64,000 nucleotides of DNA, from positions 49,848 to 113,847 of the forward strand of contig JAABRR010000017.1 in NCBI GenBank assembly GCA_011390785.1, in the 5' to 3' direction. The notes under the pieces were generated by a model. It was given only the letters and a program-made list of their open reading frames with translations, searched no databases and was not told the origin of the DNA. A program made the translations under genes and the position numbers. The first letter of the stretch is position 1, and each line of letters begins with the position of its first letter. The DNA is from Sphingobacteriia bacterium. GTDB lineage: Bacteria > Bacteroidota > Bacteroidia > Bacteroidales > UBA7960. Of this stretch, positions 9,307-18,800 are shown piece after piece.

Positions 9307-9424
9307 CCATCTTTAACCAATTTTTAAGAATTTAATTTAATAACAACTATCTATTCGGGGTGTGCACATTTTTTTTGAAATGTTGAAAAAAATACCGTAA
9401 TTGCAACGCAAATTATATCGCTCT

Positions 9425-10441
9425 ATGACTTTACAAAGAATCAAAACACTCACACAATTTATTGTTGAAAGACAATCACAGTATCCACAGGCAAAAGGTG
9501 CCCTAACCAGGTTGATCAATGATATTGCTACCGCCGCCAAAATTGTCAACCGGGAAATCAATGCTGCGGGCCTGGTCGATATTCTTGGCTTTGAAGGGGC
9601 AGACAATATTCAGGGGGAGGCACAAAAAAAACTCGATGTTTATGCCAACGAACGTTTTATTGAAGCTCTGAAAGGGGGGGGCGAATGTTGTGCCATTGCC
9701 TCCGAAGAAAATGAAAAAATTATTTCCTTTCAGAATGAATTTTCAGAAATGGGAAAATATGTTGTAGCGATTGACCCCCTTGATGGTAGCAGTAATATTG
9801 AAGCTAACGTGTCTATCGGAACTGTTTTTTCAATATACCGGAGAATTTCAGACCTGGGCGGCGGCAAACTCGAAGATATGTTACAACCCGGTATCAATAT
9901 AGTTGCCGCAGGATATGTTATCTATGGGTCTTCAACCATGCTGGTGTATTCTACCGGGCACGGAGTAAACGGGTTTACACTTGATCCCAGTGTGGGTATT
10001 TTTTGCCTTTCGCATCCTGATATGCGGTTTCCCGAACCGCCAACAATTTATTCTATCAATGAAGGGAAATATGCCAGCTTTCCTGCTGGGGTAAAAAAAT
10101 ATATTAAGTATTGCCAGGTTGAAGATCCTGTATCTTTCAGACCCTACACTTCACGCTATATTGGCTCTATGGTAGCCGATTTTCACCGAAACCTTATAAA
10201 AGGCGGTATTTTTATGTACCCGGGCACTACCAAACAACCCAAAGGAAAGCTTCGGTTACTTTATGAATGTAATCCGGTGGCTTTTATAGCAGAGCAAGCA
10301 GGAGGCAGAGCTTCTGATGGCTACAAAAGAATTCTTGAAATAGAGCCAAAAACGCTGCATCAGAGATCACCACTTTTTATTGGCCCTAAAAGTATGGTTG
10401 AAAAAGTGGAAGAATTTTTGAGCAAACCTGCCAACGACTAA
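9425..10441 (+). CDS. fbp: Class 1 fructose-1,6-bisphosphatase
   Basis: 338 residues from ATG 9425. The metal and phosphate site [13 protein letters not shown] is the classical FBPase class 1 motif, preceded by a SEENE acidic motif (CAIASEENE); the C-terminal sugar-phosphate site region ([18 protein letters not shown]) and the AGGRASDG loop are present. It dephosphorylates fructose-1,6-bisphosphate to fructose-6-phosphate in gluconeogenesis, in the cytoplasm. I chose ATG 9425 over an in-frame TTG at 9401 because it matches the usual start of the family in this phylum. It is divergently transcribed from the glycan operon. Confidence 0.95.
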   Translation: MTLQRIKTLTQFIVERQSQYPQAKGALTRLINDIATAAKIVNREINAAGLVDILGFEGADNIQGEAQKKLDVYANERFIEALKGGGECCAIASEENEKIISFQNEFSEMGKYVVAIDPLDGSSNIEANVSIGTVFSIYRRISDLGGGKLEDMLQPGINIVAAGYVIYGSSTMLVYSTGHGVNGFTLDPSVGIFCLSHPDMRFPEPPTIYSINEGKYASFPAGVKKYIKYCQVEDPVSFRPYTSRYIGSMVADFHRNLIKGGIFMYPGTTKQPKGKLRLLYECNPVAFIAEQAGGRASDGYKRILEIEPKTLHQRSPLFIGPKSMVEKVEEFLSKPAND

Positions 10442-10493
10442 CTTTATCGTAACATCTTTTGGTTTGTTTTTTTGGAAAGGGAGAATTCTTCCA

Positions 10494-10525
10494 TTTGCCT
10501 ATGAGTTTTACTATGGATATCTTTG
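10494..10525 (+). promoter_or_regulatory. Promoter for mfd
   Basis: TTTG at 10494-10497, 20 nt spacer, TATCTTTG at 10518-10525: a near-ideal Bacteroidota promoter about 22 nt before the GTG at 10548. The short leader supports that GTG as the real start. Confidence 0.65.
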
Positions 10526-10547
10526 CCTGTTTTTTTAAAAGCTCATA

Positions 10548-13500
10548 GTGAAATCATCTGATTTTTTATCCCGATATAAAGATTCTCAAACTTTAAAGGA
10601 ACTTTCGGCAGTTCTAAAAACTACCAACCAGCAGTTTATAACTGTTTCTGGTATGGCAGGTTCTTCAGTTTCTTTAATTGCTGCGGCAGTTTACCGATCG
10701 GTAAACCGTCCGTTTGTTTGTATTCTACCATCGCGAGAATCTGCTGCCTATTTTTTCAATGATATTGAAAACCTGCTCGATGAAAAGGAAATGCCCTATG
10801 AAAAAAGAAGTATTTTCCTTTTTCCGTCATCCTACAAAAAGCCTTATCAAACCACCGAAATTGACAATGCCAACGTATTGTTAAGATCGGAAGTGGTGAA
10901 TAAACTCTCTTCCGAAAGCAAGAAGTTCTTTCTGATAACCTATCCTGAGGCGCTTACTGAAAAAGTAATTTCAAAATCGGTATTGAAGAAAAACATCTTA
11001 ACGCTGCATAGCACCGAAGAAACTTCAGTTGATTTTATCATGGAGCTACTTGTAGAATATGGGTTTTACAGGGTTGATTTTGTAGTTGAACCCGGTCAAT
11101 TCTCTATTCGTGGTGGTATTGTAGATGTGTTTTCTTACTCAAACGATTTTCCTTTTCGTATAGAAATTATGGGCGATCAGGTAGGGAGTCTCAGAACTTT
11201 TAACCCTGAAAACCAGATTTCTGTTGAAAAGCTGGATAAAATAACCATTCTGCCAGATATTTATCAGCTGGCAGAAAAAAATGAAAAAGAAGATTTCTTT
11301 TCTATCTTACCATCGCATAGTGTTTTCTGGAACGAAGATGTTCTGTTGGCCAAAGAAAAGATAAGCGAAGCCTTCAGCAAAGCCCAAACTATTTTCGACT
11401 CCTTTACATCGGGCATAAAGCACAGCCAGCCCAATGAGTTGTTTATTGATGGGCAAACTTTTGTTGAAAAGCTTACTAATTACTCCAATATTGAGTTTAT
11501 CCGATACTATTTTACTGACCAAACAACCGCTTCATTTGATTTTGATTTTAGCCCACAACCATCCTTCAACAAGAATTTCAATCTCCTGATTCGTAATTTG
11601 ATGGAGAAAACTTCGCAAGGTTTTAGTAATTATATTCTTTCAGATAATCCACGTCAGTTAAACCGCATTCATTCTATTTTTGAAATTGTTGCTGAAGAAA
11701 AGCAGCAGGAAGGATATTTAAAGCATGAAACCTTGTCCGTTTCACTGCACGAAGGTTTTATTGATCATCAGGAAAAAATTCTTTGCTATACCGATCATCA
11801 GATATTTGAGCGTTACCATAGGTTTCGTATCCGTGATAAGTTTCCGGGTAAGAAATCACTAACACTGAAAGAGATCAACAATTTGCAGCCCGGAGATTTT
11901 ATTACTCATATCGATCATGGTGTTGGTATTTTTAGCGGGTTGGAAAAGATTGAAGTAAATGGTAAACTTCAGGAAGCGATAAGGTTGATCTATAAAGGCA
12001 ACGATATTCTCTACATAAGCATTCACAGCCTGCACCGTATTACAAAATATGCAGGGAAAGATGGCACTGAACCGGTGTTGAATCGTTTGGGTTCGCCGGC
12101 ATGGGCCAAATTAAAGAGTAAAACCAAAAACCGGGTTAAGGATATCGCCAAAGATCTGATCAAATTGTATGCAGAACGAAAGGCAAAAACGGGGTTTGCC
12201 TTTACCCCTGACACCTACCTTCAAAATGAACTGGAGGCATCCTTTCTTTACGAAGATACTCCTGACCAAATAAAAACTACAGCCGATGTAAAAGCCGATA
12301 TGGAGAAATCATACCCCATGGACAGGCTTATTTGTGGTGATGTTGGTTTTGGAAAAACCGAAATAGCCATCAGGGCAGCCTTTAAAGCCGTAAGCGACAG
12401 CAAACAGGTGGCCGTTTTGGTCCCCACCACTATTCTGGCTTTGCAGCATTTTCATACATTTACCGAACGGTTAAAAGATTTTCCGTGTAATATTGATTAT
12501 ATTAATCGCTTTCGCTCTCAGAAGCAAAAAACGGAGATTATTAAAAAGGTGAAGCAGGGAGAAATAGACATACTTATAGGTACTCATCGTTTGGTAAGTG
12601 GTGATGTCCATTTTAAAGATCTCGGGTTGCTCATTATTGATGAGGAACAAAAATTTGGTGTGTCAACCAAAGAAAAGCTCAAAAAACTTAAAGTAAATGT
12701 TGATACGTTAACCCTTACCGCAACCCCGATACCACGCACTTTACAGTTTAGCTTGATGGGGGCTCGTGATCTTTCTCAGATCAATACTCCACCCCAGAAC
12801 CGTTATCCGATTGTCACAGAGCTTCATGTTTTTAATGAAGAGCTGGTGCGAGATGCCATTATGTACGAAATAAGCCGCGGTGGCCAGGTATTTTTTATTC
12901 ATAACCGGGTACAGAATATTGAAGAAGTGGCAGGTATGATCAAACGGCTTTGTCCCGATGTTCGTATTGCTATCGGCCACGGGCAAATGCAGGGATCAAA
13001 ACTCGAGGAAGTGATGGTTGACTTTATCGATGGTTACCATGATGTATTGGTTGCTACATCCATTGTAGAATCCGGTCTTGATATTCCAAATGCCAATACT
13101 ATTATAATCAATAACCCACATCACTTCGGGCTAAGTGATCTGCATCAGATGAGGGGCAGGGTAGGGCGAACCAACAAAAAGGCATTTTGCTATCTTTTGG
13201 CTCCACCGCTGCTAACCCTTACTGAAGATGCTCGTAAACGTTTGAAAACCATTGAAGAATTTTCTGAACTGGGAAGCGGATTTAATATTGCCATGCGAGA
13301 TCTCGATATTCGTGGTGCCGGTAATCTTCTGGGTGGCGAGCAAAGCGGATTTATCTCCGAAATTGGTTTCGATATGTATCATAAAATCCTGGATGAAGCC
13401 ATTCTCGAATTAAAACAAAATGAGTTTAAAGACCATTTTTCGGAAGATGATGCCCGGGATTTGGGGTATGTTAAAAATTGTGTACTGGAAACAGATCTTC

Positions 13501-13934
13501 AATTGCTCATTCCTACCGATTATGTAGAAAGCACCCAGGAGCGTTTAAGCTTGTATAAAGACCTGGATAATTTTGATGATGAAAGTCAGCTGGATAAGTT
13601 TGTTCTTGACATGAAAGACCGTTTCGGATCCATTCCACCCGAAACAGAAGGGTTGTTTCTTGCCATTCGCCTAAGATGGCTGGCCGGCAAGTTGGGCTTT
13701 GAAAAAATTATTCTGAAATCGGGCAAGTTTATTGGCCACTTTATCTCTAACCAGGAATCTACGTATTTCGAAAGCGAAACTTTTACACGGATTCTAAATT
13801 TTGTGCAGCACCATCCCAGGAAGTGTGTTATCAAGGAAACCGACCAAAAGCTGATTCTTACCATCGCAAATGTTCATTCTATTGATGATGCTTTTTCCTT
13901 TATGAAAAGTATGAAAGAAGGTGATGTTCTTTAA
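10548..13934 (+). CDS. mfd: Transcription-repair coupling factor Mfd
   Basis: 1128 residues, the family's usual length. N-terminal UvrB-like region, then the CarD-like RNA-polymerase-interacting domain (beginning around LKEINNLQPGDFITHIDHG), then the RecG-type translocase: Walker A GDVGFGKT at 597-604, Walker B DEEQ at 698-701, motif III LTATPIPRTLQ, motif VI MRGRVGRTNKKAF, and the C-terminal TRCF domain. It displaces RNA polymerase stalled at lesions and recruits UvrA. GTG start at 10548: an in-frame stop lies just upstream and a promoter ends 22 nt before it. Monocistronic by appearance. Confidence 0.97.
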   Translation: MKSSDFLSRYKDSQTLKELSAVLKTTNQQFITVSGMAGSSVSLIAAAVYRSVNRPFVCILPSRESAAYFFNDIENLLDEKEMPYEKRSIFLFPSSYKKPYQTTEIDNANVLLRSEVVNKLSSESKKFFLITYPEALTEKVISKSVLKKNILTLHSTEETSVDFIMELLVEYGFYRVDFVVEPGQFSIRGGIVDVFSYSNDFPFRIEIMGDQVGSLRTFNPENQISVEKLDKITILPDIYQLAEKNEKEDFFSILPSHSVFWNEDVLLAKEKISEAFSKAQTIFDSFTSGIKHSQPNELFIDGQTFVEKLTNYSNIEFIRYYFTDQTTASFDFDFSPQPSFNKNFNLLIRNLMEKTSQGFSNYILSDNPRQLNRIHSIFEIVAEEKQQEGYLKHETLSVSLHEGFIDHQEKILCYTDHQIFERYHRFRIRDKFPGKKSLTLKEINNLQPGDFITHIDHGVGIFSGLEKIEVNGKLQEAIRLIYKGNDILYISIHSLHRITKYAGKDGTEPVLNRLGSPAWAKLKSKTKNRVKDIAKDLIKLYAERKAKTGFAFTPDTYLQNELEASFLYEDTPDQIKTTADVKADMEKSYPMDRLICGDVGFGKTEIAIRAAFKAVSDSKQVAVLVPTTILALQHFHTFTERLKDFPCNIDYINRFRSQKQKTEIIKKVKQGEIDILIGTHRLVSGDVHFKDLGLLIIDEEQKFGVSTKEKLKKLKVNVDTLTLTATPIPRTLQFSLMGARDLSQINTPPQNRYPIVTELHVFNEELVRDAIMYEISRGGQVFFIHNRVQNIEEVAGMIKRLCPDVRIAIGHGQMQGSKLEEVMVDFIDGYHDVLVATSIVESGLDIPNANTIIINNPHHFGLSDLHQMRGRVGRTNKKAFCYLLAPPLLTLTEDARKRLKTIEEFSELGSGFNIAMRDLDIRGAGNLLGGEQSGFISEIGFDMYHKILDEAILELKQNEFKDHFSEDDARDLGYVKNCVLETDLQLLIPTDYVESTQERLSLYKDLDNFDDESQLDKFVLDMKDRFGSIPPETEGLFLAIRLRWLAGKLGFEKIILKSGKFIGHFISNQESTYFESETFTRILNFVQHHPRKCVIKETDQKLILTIANVHSIDDAFSFMKSMKEGDVL

Positions 13935-14011
13935 CGGAAGTTTTATACAAAAACCGTAATCGATTTCCAAAATTATTGAGCGTTCTCAAAACCTGGTTTC
14001 CCCAAAATATC

Positions 14012-14050
14012 TAAAAATTACCAGCAAAACCCGCAGGGGTTTTACTGGTA
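14012..14050 (-). terminator. Rho-independent terminator for the OsmC/DUF1847 operon
   Basis: Stem TACCAG-C-AAAACCC (14019-14032) against GGGTTTT-A-CTGGTA (to 14050) with a single mismatch. On the minus strand the hairpin is followed by ATTTTTAG, a T-tract, and it lies just downstream of the DUF1847 stop. The plus-strand side has no T-tract, so it does not look like an mfd terminator. Confidence 0.55.
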
Positions 14051-14077
14051 GAGTTAGGATTAAAGCTTATAGAGCTT

Positions 14078-14569
14078 TTACGAAGCAATTTCTGCCTGAT
14101 TATCTTTCAACGCTGCCAGCGTATGATGTTTTAATTTCCTGTCTTTAACAACCAACGGCGTAACCGGGGCTTTAGACTTACTGTTAAAGATCATATCGTG
14201 GCCCAAACATAAACCCAGCATAATATTAAGCTCGGTATTTTTTTCTTCAAGGTATTTGGCCTGTCCGGCTGGATTGCACGATACTCCTTTGTAATTTGGA
14301 ACGAGATCATTAAACAGAACCTTGCCATATTTGCAGTTTACATTTTCAACAGAAAAGCCTTTGTCCGTAAGTTTTTGTCTTAAGTTATCAGCTTCGCGAT
14401 TAAAAGCAGTACAATGGGCAATGCCAATACTTTGTAAACCCGCTTCTCTGGCATATTCAACAATTTCATCAATGCGGTTAATCCTTGGGTTAAGCGAATC
14501 TTCGGCTAATTTAAGAACTCTCTTGTCTTCATCATCATAAAGATCTGCAAAGTTTGTTTGCGTATTCAT
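14078..14569 (-). CDS. DUF1847 family metal-binding-type protein
   Basis: 163 residues. Conserved pattern of the family: IGIAHC (C53), NCKYGK (C79), SCNPAGQA (C98) and GLCLGHD (C121 with H124), a spacing that suggests a metal or Fe-S site. Family function is not established as far as I know. It is shorter than the members I recall, which carry extra N-terminal cysteines; those are absent here. Its ATG overlaps the OsmC stop by one base (TGATG), implying translational coupling and a joint redox or thiol-related role. Confidence 0.75.
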   Translation of the reverse strand: MNTQTNFADLYDDEDKRVLKLAEDSLNPRINRIDEIVEYAREAGLQSIGIAHCTAFNREADNLRQKLTDKGFSVENVNCKYGKVLFNDLVPNYKGVSCNPAGQAKYLEEKNTELNIMLGLCLGHDMIFNSKSKAPVTPLVVKDRKLKHHTLAALKDNQAEIAS

Positions 14570-14994
14570 CAGGGTTCAATAATTTTTATTTCAGATGTAA
14601 TTTCCAAAGCCTTTTTGTAAACAACGCTTACACCACAATATCTTTCTTCCGAAAGATCAACAGCTTTTTGTAATTTATCCATGGGCAAATCTTTGCCTGT
14701 AAACTCATAAATTACATGCATTTTAGAAAAGTGTTTGGGATGTTCATCAGTAAGTTCTCCTTCAACCTTAACTGCAAGGTTGCTAAATTCTACACGCATT
14801 TTCTTTAGCATAGATACTACATCCATGGCAGTACAACCACCCAGAGCTGCCAGCATTAAGGGTTTTGGTTGAGGCCCGCGATTTTCTCCACCTACTTCTG
14901 TTTTAGCATCAATAATAAATTTATGTCCATTTATTTCTGTTTCAAAGGCCATATTTTCCAGCCAGGTGGTTGTTGCTAATTCTTTTGTTGCCAT
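14569..14994 (-). CDS. OsmC/Ohr family peroxiredoxin-like protein
   Basis: 141 residues. The OsmC fold is marked by LAALGGCTAMDVVSML with C54 and by SEERYCGVSVVYKKAL with C120, the two reactive cysteines that reduce organic hydroperoxides in the family. The sequence is of the YhfA/OsmC-like subgroup rather than clear Ohr. First gene of a two-gene operon with DUF1847, coupled by a one-base stop/start overlap. The substrate cannot be read from sequence. Confidence 0.9.
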   Translation of the reverse strand: MATKELATTTWLENMAFETEINGHKFIIDAKTEVGGENRGPQPKPLMLAALGGCTAMDVVSMLKKMRVEFSNLAVKVEGELTDEHPKHFSKMHVIYEFTGKDLPMDKLQKAVDLSEERYCGVSVVYKKALEITSEIKIIEP

Positions 14995-15065
14995 AGTTCT
15001 TTAATTTTTAGTGATTATCGTTTTCTTTAATTATTGGTTACTTGAATATATTCTATTATTTTTCA

Positions 15066-15500
15066 TTACTCCTGCATGTGATAACGAAGAATATCTTCAA
15101 AATCTGAGTTTTCTAAATAGGGTAAAAATCCTTTATTTTCAATAGATCGTATTACTTTTTGCTTAAACTGCCAGCATGTTTTTTGTCGCAGATTTAATTT
15201 TTTACTTAATAATGTACTGGCCCATTCTGATTTTTCGATGGTAACAAAATAAACAATACAAAAAGCCTTGGTTAACGGAAATTTTAGTTGGTGAAAAAGT
15301 GTTTTGCTTGTTGGTGAAATTATGTGTTTGCATTTGGTGCACTGTCTGGTGAAAGGCTTATTCCCTTTACAATAATTAGAATGATTACATAGTGGGCATG
15401 CAAAACCATTTTCCCATTTTATTTTTTCGAGATAGGCCAAACATGATGCCTGATCGGGAAATGTTGACTGCAAATCTGCATAGGAAATATTTTTTTGCAT
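15066..15500 (-). CDS. Zinc-ribbon transposase-like protein without catalytic domain
   Basis: 144 residues. The N-terminal part matches the zinc-ribbon region of IS1595-type transposases: C35xxC38 (CPLC) and C54xxC57 (CTKC), followed by a helical segment (TLFHQLKFPLTKAF). The reading frame stops where the DDE-type nuclease domain would begin, and no DDE remnant or terminal inverted repeat is visible downstream. It has a strong own promoter, so it may be a domesticated DNA-binding protein rather than a decayed insertion sequence. Either interpretation is inference. Confidence 0.65.
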   Translation of the reverse strand: MQKNISYADLQSTFPDQASCLAYLEKIKWENGFACPLCNHSNYCKGNKPFTRQCTKCKHIISPTSKTLFHQLKFPLTKAFCIVYFVTIEKSEWASTLLSKKLNLRQKTCWQFKQKVIRSIENKGFLPYLENSDFEDILRYHMQE

Positions 15501-15528
15501 AAGTGAATTGCCATGGTTAAATATTTCG

Positions 15529-15559
15529 CAAAAGTAATCTTTTCAAAAGTATTATCAAA
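15529..15559 (-). promoter_or_regulatory. Promoter for the zinc-ribbon gene
   Basis: On the minus strand TTTG (15556-15559), 19 nt spacer, TACTTTTG (15529-15536): an ideal match to the Bacteroidota consensus, about 28 nt upstream of the start codon. A second CAAAAGTA copy (plus-strand reading) lies at 15544-15551. Confidence 0.65.
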
Positions 15560-15639
15560 GCGCCTAAATTAATAATCCGGATATGAACATTTATACCAAT
15601 GCTTTAGTGCATGTAAAACAGTGAAATCTCCCTTGAAAA

Positions 15640-15656
15640 TTACGTAAAGTACGTAA
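15640..15656. promoter_or_regulatory. Perfect palindrome, candidate operator upstream of the SprB adhesin
   Basis: TTACGTA (15640-15646), AAG, TACGTAA (15650-15656): a perfect 7-bp inverted repeat with 3-nt centre. It lies 27 nt before a near-consensus -7 element (TTACTTTG, 15683-15690) and about 150 nt before the adhesin start, the placement expected of an activator site. The factor is unknown; bZIP-like or LuxR-type dyad binding is only a guess. Confidence 0.5.
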
Positions 15657-15804
15657 AAATCACCGTATAACAAAGAGTAATTTTACTTTGGTAAACTGGC
15701 TGATTAAAATGATGATTTTATTTGCAAAGCGAGTAATCCCGTTTTTAAAAAAATCCAGAAAACTGATCAATCTAAAAGCCAATAACCATTAAAAATATTT
15801 CCAG

Positions 15805-18800
15805 ATGAAAACATCATTTTTGTACTGTTTTGTTTCTGTATGTTTCACATTAATAAGTGTTTCATCCATAGCACAATACTCTCCTCAACCTTTTCAGTTG
15901 AAAGATTTACCAGCTGCTCTGGAAAAGGTATCGGTTGATAAAACAGATAAAAGTCTTATATGGCATGAAGAATTTGCAAATGAATTGCCTGATGGCTGGC
16001 AAAGTGAGGACGTAAATGGTTTTTGCTCTTTTTCTCATACTTTTCAGGGGCCGCAGGGGCCGTTTTCAATAGGTATGCCTCCCATAGCATCCCTTACTGC
16101 AGAAAATGGTTTTATGATTCTTGATTCTGATCTATGTTCTTCGCAAAATCCTGATGGATTGCTTACAAACGCCTGGCTTCAAAGTCCTTCAATAGATATT
16201 TCAGGAGCTGATAATTTAATGCTGAGCTTTCAGCACAGTTTCAGGTATTGCTGCACTACTGATCAGACTCTCATTTTGGCAGAAATCAGCACTGATGGTA
16301 TAAACTGGACCAGCTTCGATGTACGTAACGGCCTGGGACCCAATAATACCAGCCCTAATCCGGTTTATCAGGCTATTGACATAACCCATTTAACTACCGG
16401 AAATGAACAGGTATGGGTGCGCTTTCGCAAAACAGGTGCTTCTCACTACTGGTGGATGATCGATGATGTTATGCTGGTTTCTTTTAGTGACAACGACCTT
16501 GAAATTGTTGACTATAATTCGGGTACACAGTATAGCATTATACCCAATTCGCAATTTATGCCTTTCCAATTGGGTGCAAAGGTTAGAAATTCAGGGGGTA
16601 AGCAGCAAACTGATGTTCAGTTTACCGTAACCGTTAATGAATTTTTGATTAATGAAATTTTGAATAAAGCTACCATGGCTCCAACCGAAATTGCGGGTTT
16701 CTTTTTGGATGAAGAATTTATTGCTCCGGGCAGGGGATTCTTCGAAGTGGCCTATCATGTAAGTCAGAACGAAAATGATATGAATCCTGGGGATAATGAA
16801 ATTTCATTTTCCTTCACCATTACAGACTCTGTTTACTCGGTTACAGGTTATGATTTTATACCAGGCCCGTCGGTTTTTAATGTGTCTGAACAGGTATTGG
16901 GCCTTGCTGGTAGTTATCAGATCTTTAATCCATCAAAGGTAACTTCCGTTTCGGTAGCTATTGATCCGGCAACGATGCCTGGCGCCATTATTCTGGGAAA
17001 AATATTTGTAGAAACCGAAGATGATTTTATCGAAGTGGCCGCTACAAATGAATATGTAATTACCGAAGAAGATCTTATAATATCAGATGGGCAGGCTGTA
17101 ATCTGGCTGTCACTTCCTGTTGTGGGAGAGTCCTTGCTTACTGCAGGCAGTTACATTGTTGCAATACAAGCTCCTGTGCAGGATCAGGCTGTAGGATTAG
17201 TAACTTCTCAGTCTTCGGAGCAGCATTCTAATTTAAGCTATGTCTGGCTGGATGATGCATGGGAAAGCACTATTGATGTGTCGGTTATAAATGTCAATTT
17301 TGGCCACGAACAGACTGATTGTGATCCGAAATACTATTTTAACGTTTCCAACAGCCTTTGCGGCAATGCTTCAGGAATCATCAAAGCCATGCCTCTTAAT
17401 GGATTTGGACCCTACACTTATTTTTGGGAAGACTTTCCTGATAGTACTGGTTCTGAAATAGCCGGACTGGTAAGTGGCGATTACCCCGTTTTAGCTTCAG
17501 ATAGGTTCGGGTGCGAATATCTTGATACAATTACAGTTGCGGATGAACCTATAAATATTATTGGTGAAATAACTCCATCTACCTGTGGAACAGGAGGTTC
17601 TATAATGCTCTTACCACAAAACGGATCAGATCCTTTTACTTACAACTGGCAGCATGATGAAGCCCTTGAAGGACCAGTGGCCGATGGCCTGGCACCCGGC
17701 TTTTACGTGGTAAGTGCAACAGATGGAAATGGATGCGGGATAACTATCGATCTTGAAGTGACAGACACAGCCGAACTTCCGGTTATGGTAGTTGTTCAGG
17801 ATGCTTATTGTGGTTCTTCCAGCGGTAGTATAAAACTATTTCCACAAGCTGGTACTGGTCCTTACACATATGAATGGGATGGTTTCTCACAAAATTCAGA
17901 TTATCTGTTGGAAGGTCTTAAACCCGGTAGCTATTCATTAACTGTTACAGATAATAACGATTGCAAGTTTACTACCACGGCTGTGGTAGAGCAGAATGTT
18001 TATCAGTTGGAAACAATAGTTGACAAAACAGACGCCAGTTGTGGACATAACAACGGAGCCATTTCTCTTACTTTATTAAATGGGCAGCCTCCCTTTATAT
18101 ATGCATGGGAAGATGGTTTTAACAGTAGCGATCTTAATAATCTTGCTCCGGGTGTATATGATGTTGAATTGATTGATGATTTCGGTTGCATTGGAAATCT
18201 CCAGGTAACCATTCAAAACAGCGGGCAACTCCCTGAAGTGACTTCTGAAGTCACATCATCCCCCGGATGCGGGCAATCTATGGGAGTCCTTTCATTGGAG
18301 CCGGTCATTCCCGGAGCTTCATACATCTATACTTTGCTTAACAATGATAGTGGTAATAGCGGGAGCGAAGGAGATTCCGACCCTATTCAAAACCTGGAGA
18401 GCGAAGGATTTTTTGCTGATGATCTTCCCTCAGGTCATTATAAAATCAGCGTAAAAAATGATGACGGATGTGAAATAATTGTTGGCCTGAATATTACAGA
18501 CGATGGGGCACCGCAGATTGATGCTGAGCTGGAAATGGTAACCTGCTTTGGTATGAGTAACGGGTCTGTTAGCCTGTCATTACCTGATGGCCAAAATCCT
18601 CATTATTTATGGGATGTGGACGAAAATTCAAATGATTCGTCCTTAACGAATCTTCCTGCCGGAATATACTCTGTTGAAGTAACTGATGATGATTGTACAG
18701 CAGTTGTTAGTTATGAAATAACTCAACCTGATATTTTGCAGGCAATTGGCCAAATTGACCATATTGTTTGTGCCAATGATGGAATGGGAAATATATTCCT

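Larger units (their letters stand above)
15501..15804. other. Intergenic region between zinc-ribbon gene and SprB adhesin
   Basis: Divergent spacer of 304 nt. Besides the promoter (15529-15559) and the palindrome (15640-15656) I see only AT-rich sequence and a weak -7 match at 15683-15690. Confidence 0.5.

Noticed and set aside
9401..9424. TTG start for fructose-bisphosphatase
   Set aside because: ATG at 9425 gives the family-typical N-terminus; the extra eight residues are unlike it.
15066..15500. A complete insertion sequence around the zinc-ribbon gene
   Set aside because: No DDE domain, terminal inverted repeats or target-site duplication are seen.
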